Origin: an uncultured Myxococcales bacterium
GTDB lineage: Bacteria; Myxococcota_A; UBA9042
NCBI GenBank assembly: GCA_903919145.1
Contig: CAIXGW010000033.1
Span: 1-64,000, forward strand
Length of the DNA stretch: 64,000 nt
Direction: 5' to 3'
The notes under the pieces were generated by a model that was not told where the DNA came from, did no database searches, and saw only the letters and a list, made by a program, of their open reading frames with translations. Positions 63,769-64,000 of the stretch are shown in pieces. Position 1 is the first letter of the stretch, and every line of letters begins with the position of its first letter. A program made the translations under genes and the position numbers.

Positions 63769-64000
63769 ATGCTGAGATCAACAGAGTTGGCGGGCGGACA
63801 GCCCCGGGACGCCCAGGAAGGGGAGGCTGAGGCTGGTTCGGTCCAAGGGGCCAGCGCGACGCCCAGCCAGATCAACCACCTGGGGATCGCCGTGCGCGAT
63901 CTGGACGAGGCGCTGCTGGTGTGGCGCGACGGCCTTGGCCTGGCGGTACAGCAGGTGGTGGACCTGCCCGATCGCGGGCTGCGGGTGGCATTCTTGCCGT
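63769..64000 (+). CDS. methylmalonyl-CoA epimerase-like VOC protein (3' part outside window)
   Basis: The first 77 residues are visible; the frame is open to the right edge. After a polar N-terminal extension of about 33 residues comes INHLGIAVRDLDEALLVWRD, then GLAVQQVVDLPDRGLRVAFLP. This matches the start of methylmalonyl-CoA epimerases (IDHIGIAV...VKVAFLP), including the metal-binding His. That enzyme interconverts the two methylmalonyl-CoA epimers in propionate and branched-chain metabolism. GGAGGAG precedes ATG 63769. The extension is unusual and a later start cannot be excluded. Confidence 0.8.
   Translation, partial: MLRSTELAGGQPRDAQEGEAEAGSVQGASATPSQINHLGIAVRDLDEALLVWRDGLGLAVQQVVDLPDRGLRVAFLP

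Overview
This 64 kb window is high-GC, gene-dense bacterial chromosome. It most resembles a myxobacterium-like lineage (Myxococcota or a relative among the former Deltaproteobacteria). The clues are Cys-rich secreted lipoproteins with Asp/Gly linkers, a TonB-dependent receptor carrying its own TonB-like domain, an SspB homologue with a long Ala/Pro tail, and many lipoprotein and outer-membrane genes. I saw no tRNA, rRNA, CRISPR array, insertion sequence, integrase or phage gene. The assignment is inference from gene content, not from a database search.

Layout. 1-2367 (minus): an edge-truncated Ala/Pro-rich protein, an AMIN-domain secreted protein and a lipoprotein. 2693-16974 (mostly plus): a zinc-ribbon/AAA/TPR ATPase, an RpoD-family sigma factor with a clear terminator, a CBM9-like lipoprotein translationally coupled to mazG, dnaE, a GNAT acetyltransferase, sspB and a WecA-type glycosylphosphotransferase. 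17068-24474 (minus): an outer-membrane uptake operon (barrel, lipoprotein, barrel, TonB-dependent receptor, exbB, exbD, tonB). 24553-28610 (minus): an unknown protein, a fusion of a CrtC/AttH-like domain to a trans-polyprenyl synthase, and an asparagine-synthetase-like protein without catalytic motifs. 28810-30723 (plus): a large Cys-rich lipoprotein. 30872-39470 (minus): lnt, rluB, wecB, a membrane-anchored protein of unknown function, an ABC ATPase/permease pair whose permease has a 14-cysteine insert, and a small secreted protein, with several 4-nt gene overlaps. 39469-40122 (plus): a response regulator with a degenerate receiver.

40293-60785 (minus) is the translation supercluster, in transcription order rpsL, rpsG, fusA, rpsJ, rplD, rplW, rplB, rpsS, rplV, rpsC, rplP, rpmC, rpsQ, rplN, rplX, rplE, rpsN, rpsH, rplF, rplR, rpsE, rplO, secY, adk, infA, rpmJ, rpsM, rpsK, rpsD, rpoA, rplQ. 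Gene order is canonical, but tuf, rplC (L3) and rpmD (L30) are absent from their usual slots. Intergenic gaps are unusually long (up to about 390 nt), and at least three contain good sigma-70-type promoters. 61520-64000 holds an MCE-domain (MlaD-like) protein, an MlaF-like ATPase with an altered ABC signature, and the start of a methylmalonyl-CoA-epimerase-like gene.

Points most worth following: the CrtC-like/prenyl-synthase fusion and its pseudoenzyme neighbour; the Cys-rich insert in the ABC permease; the missing rplC; and a recurring architecture in which predicted promoters are followed almost at once by a 5'-terminal hairpin.
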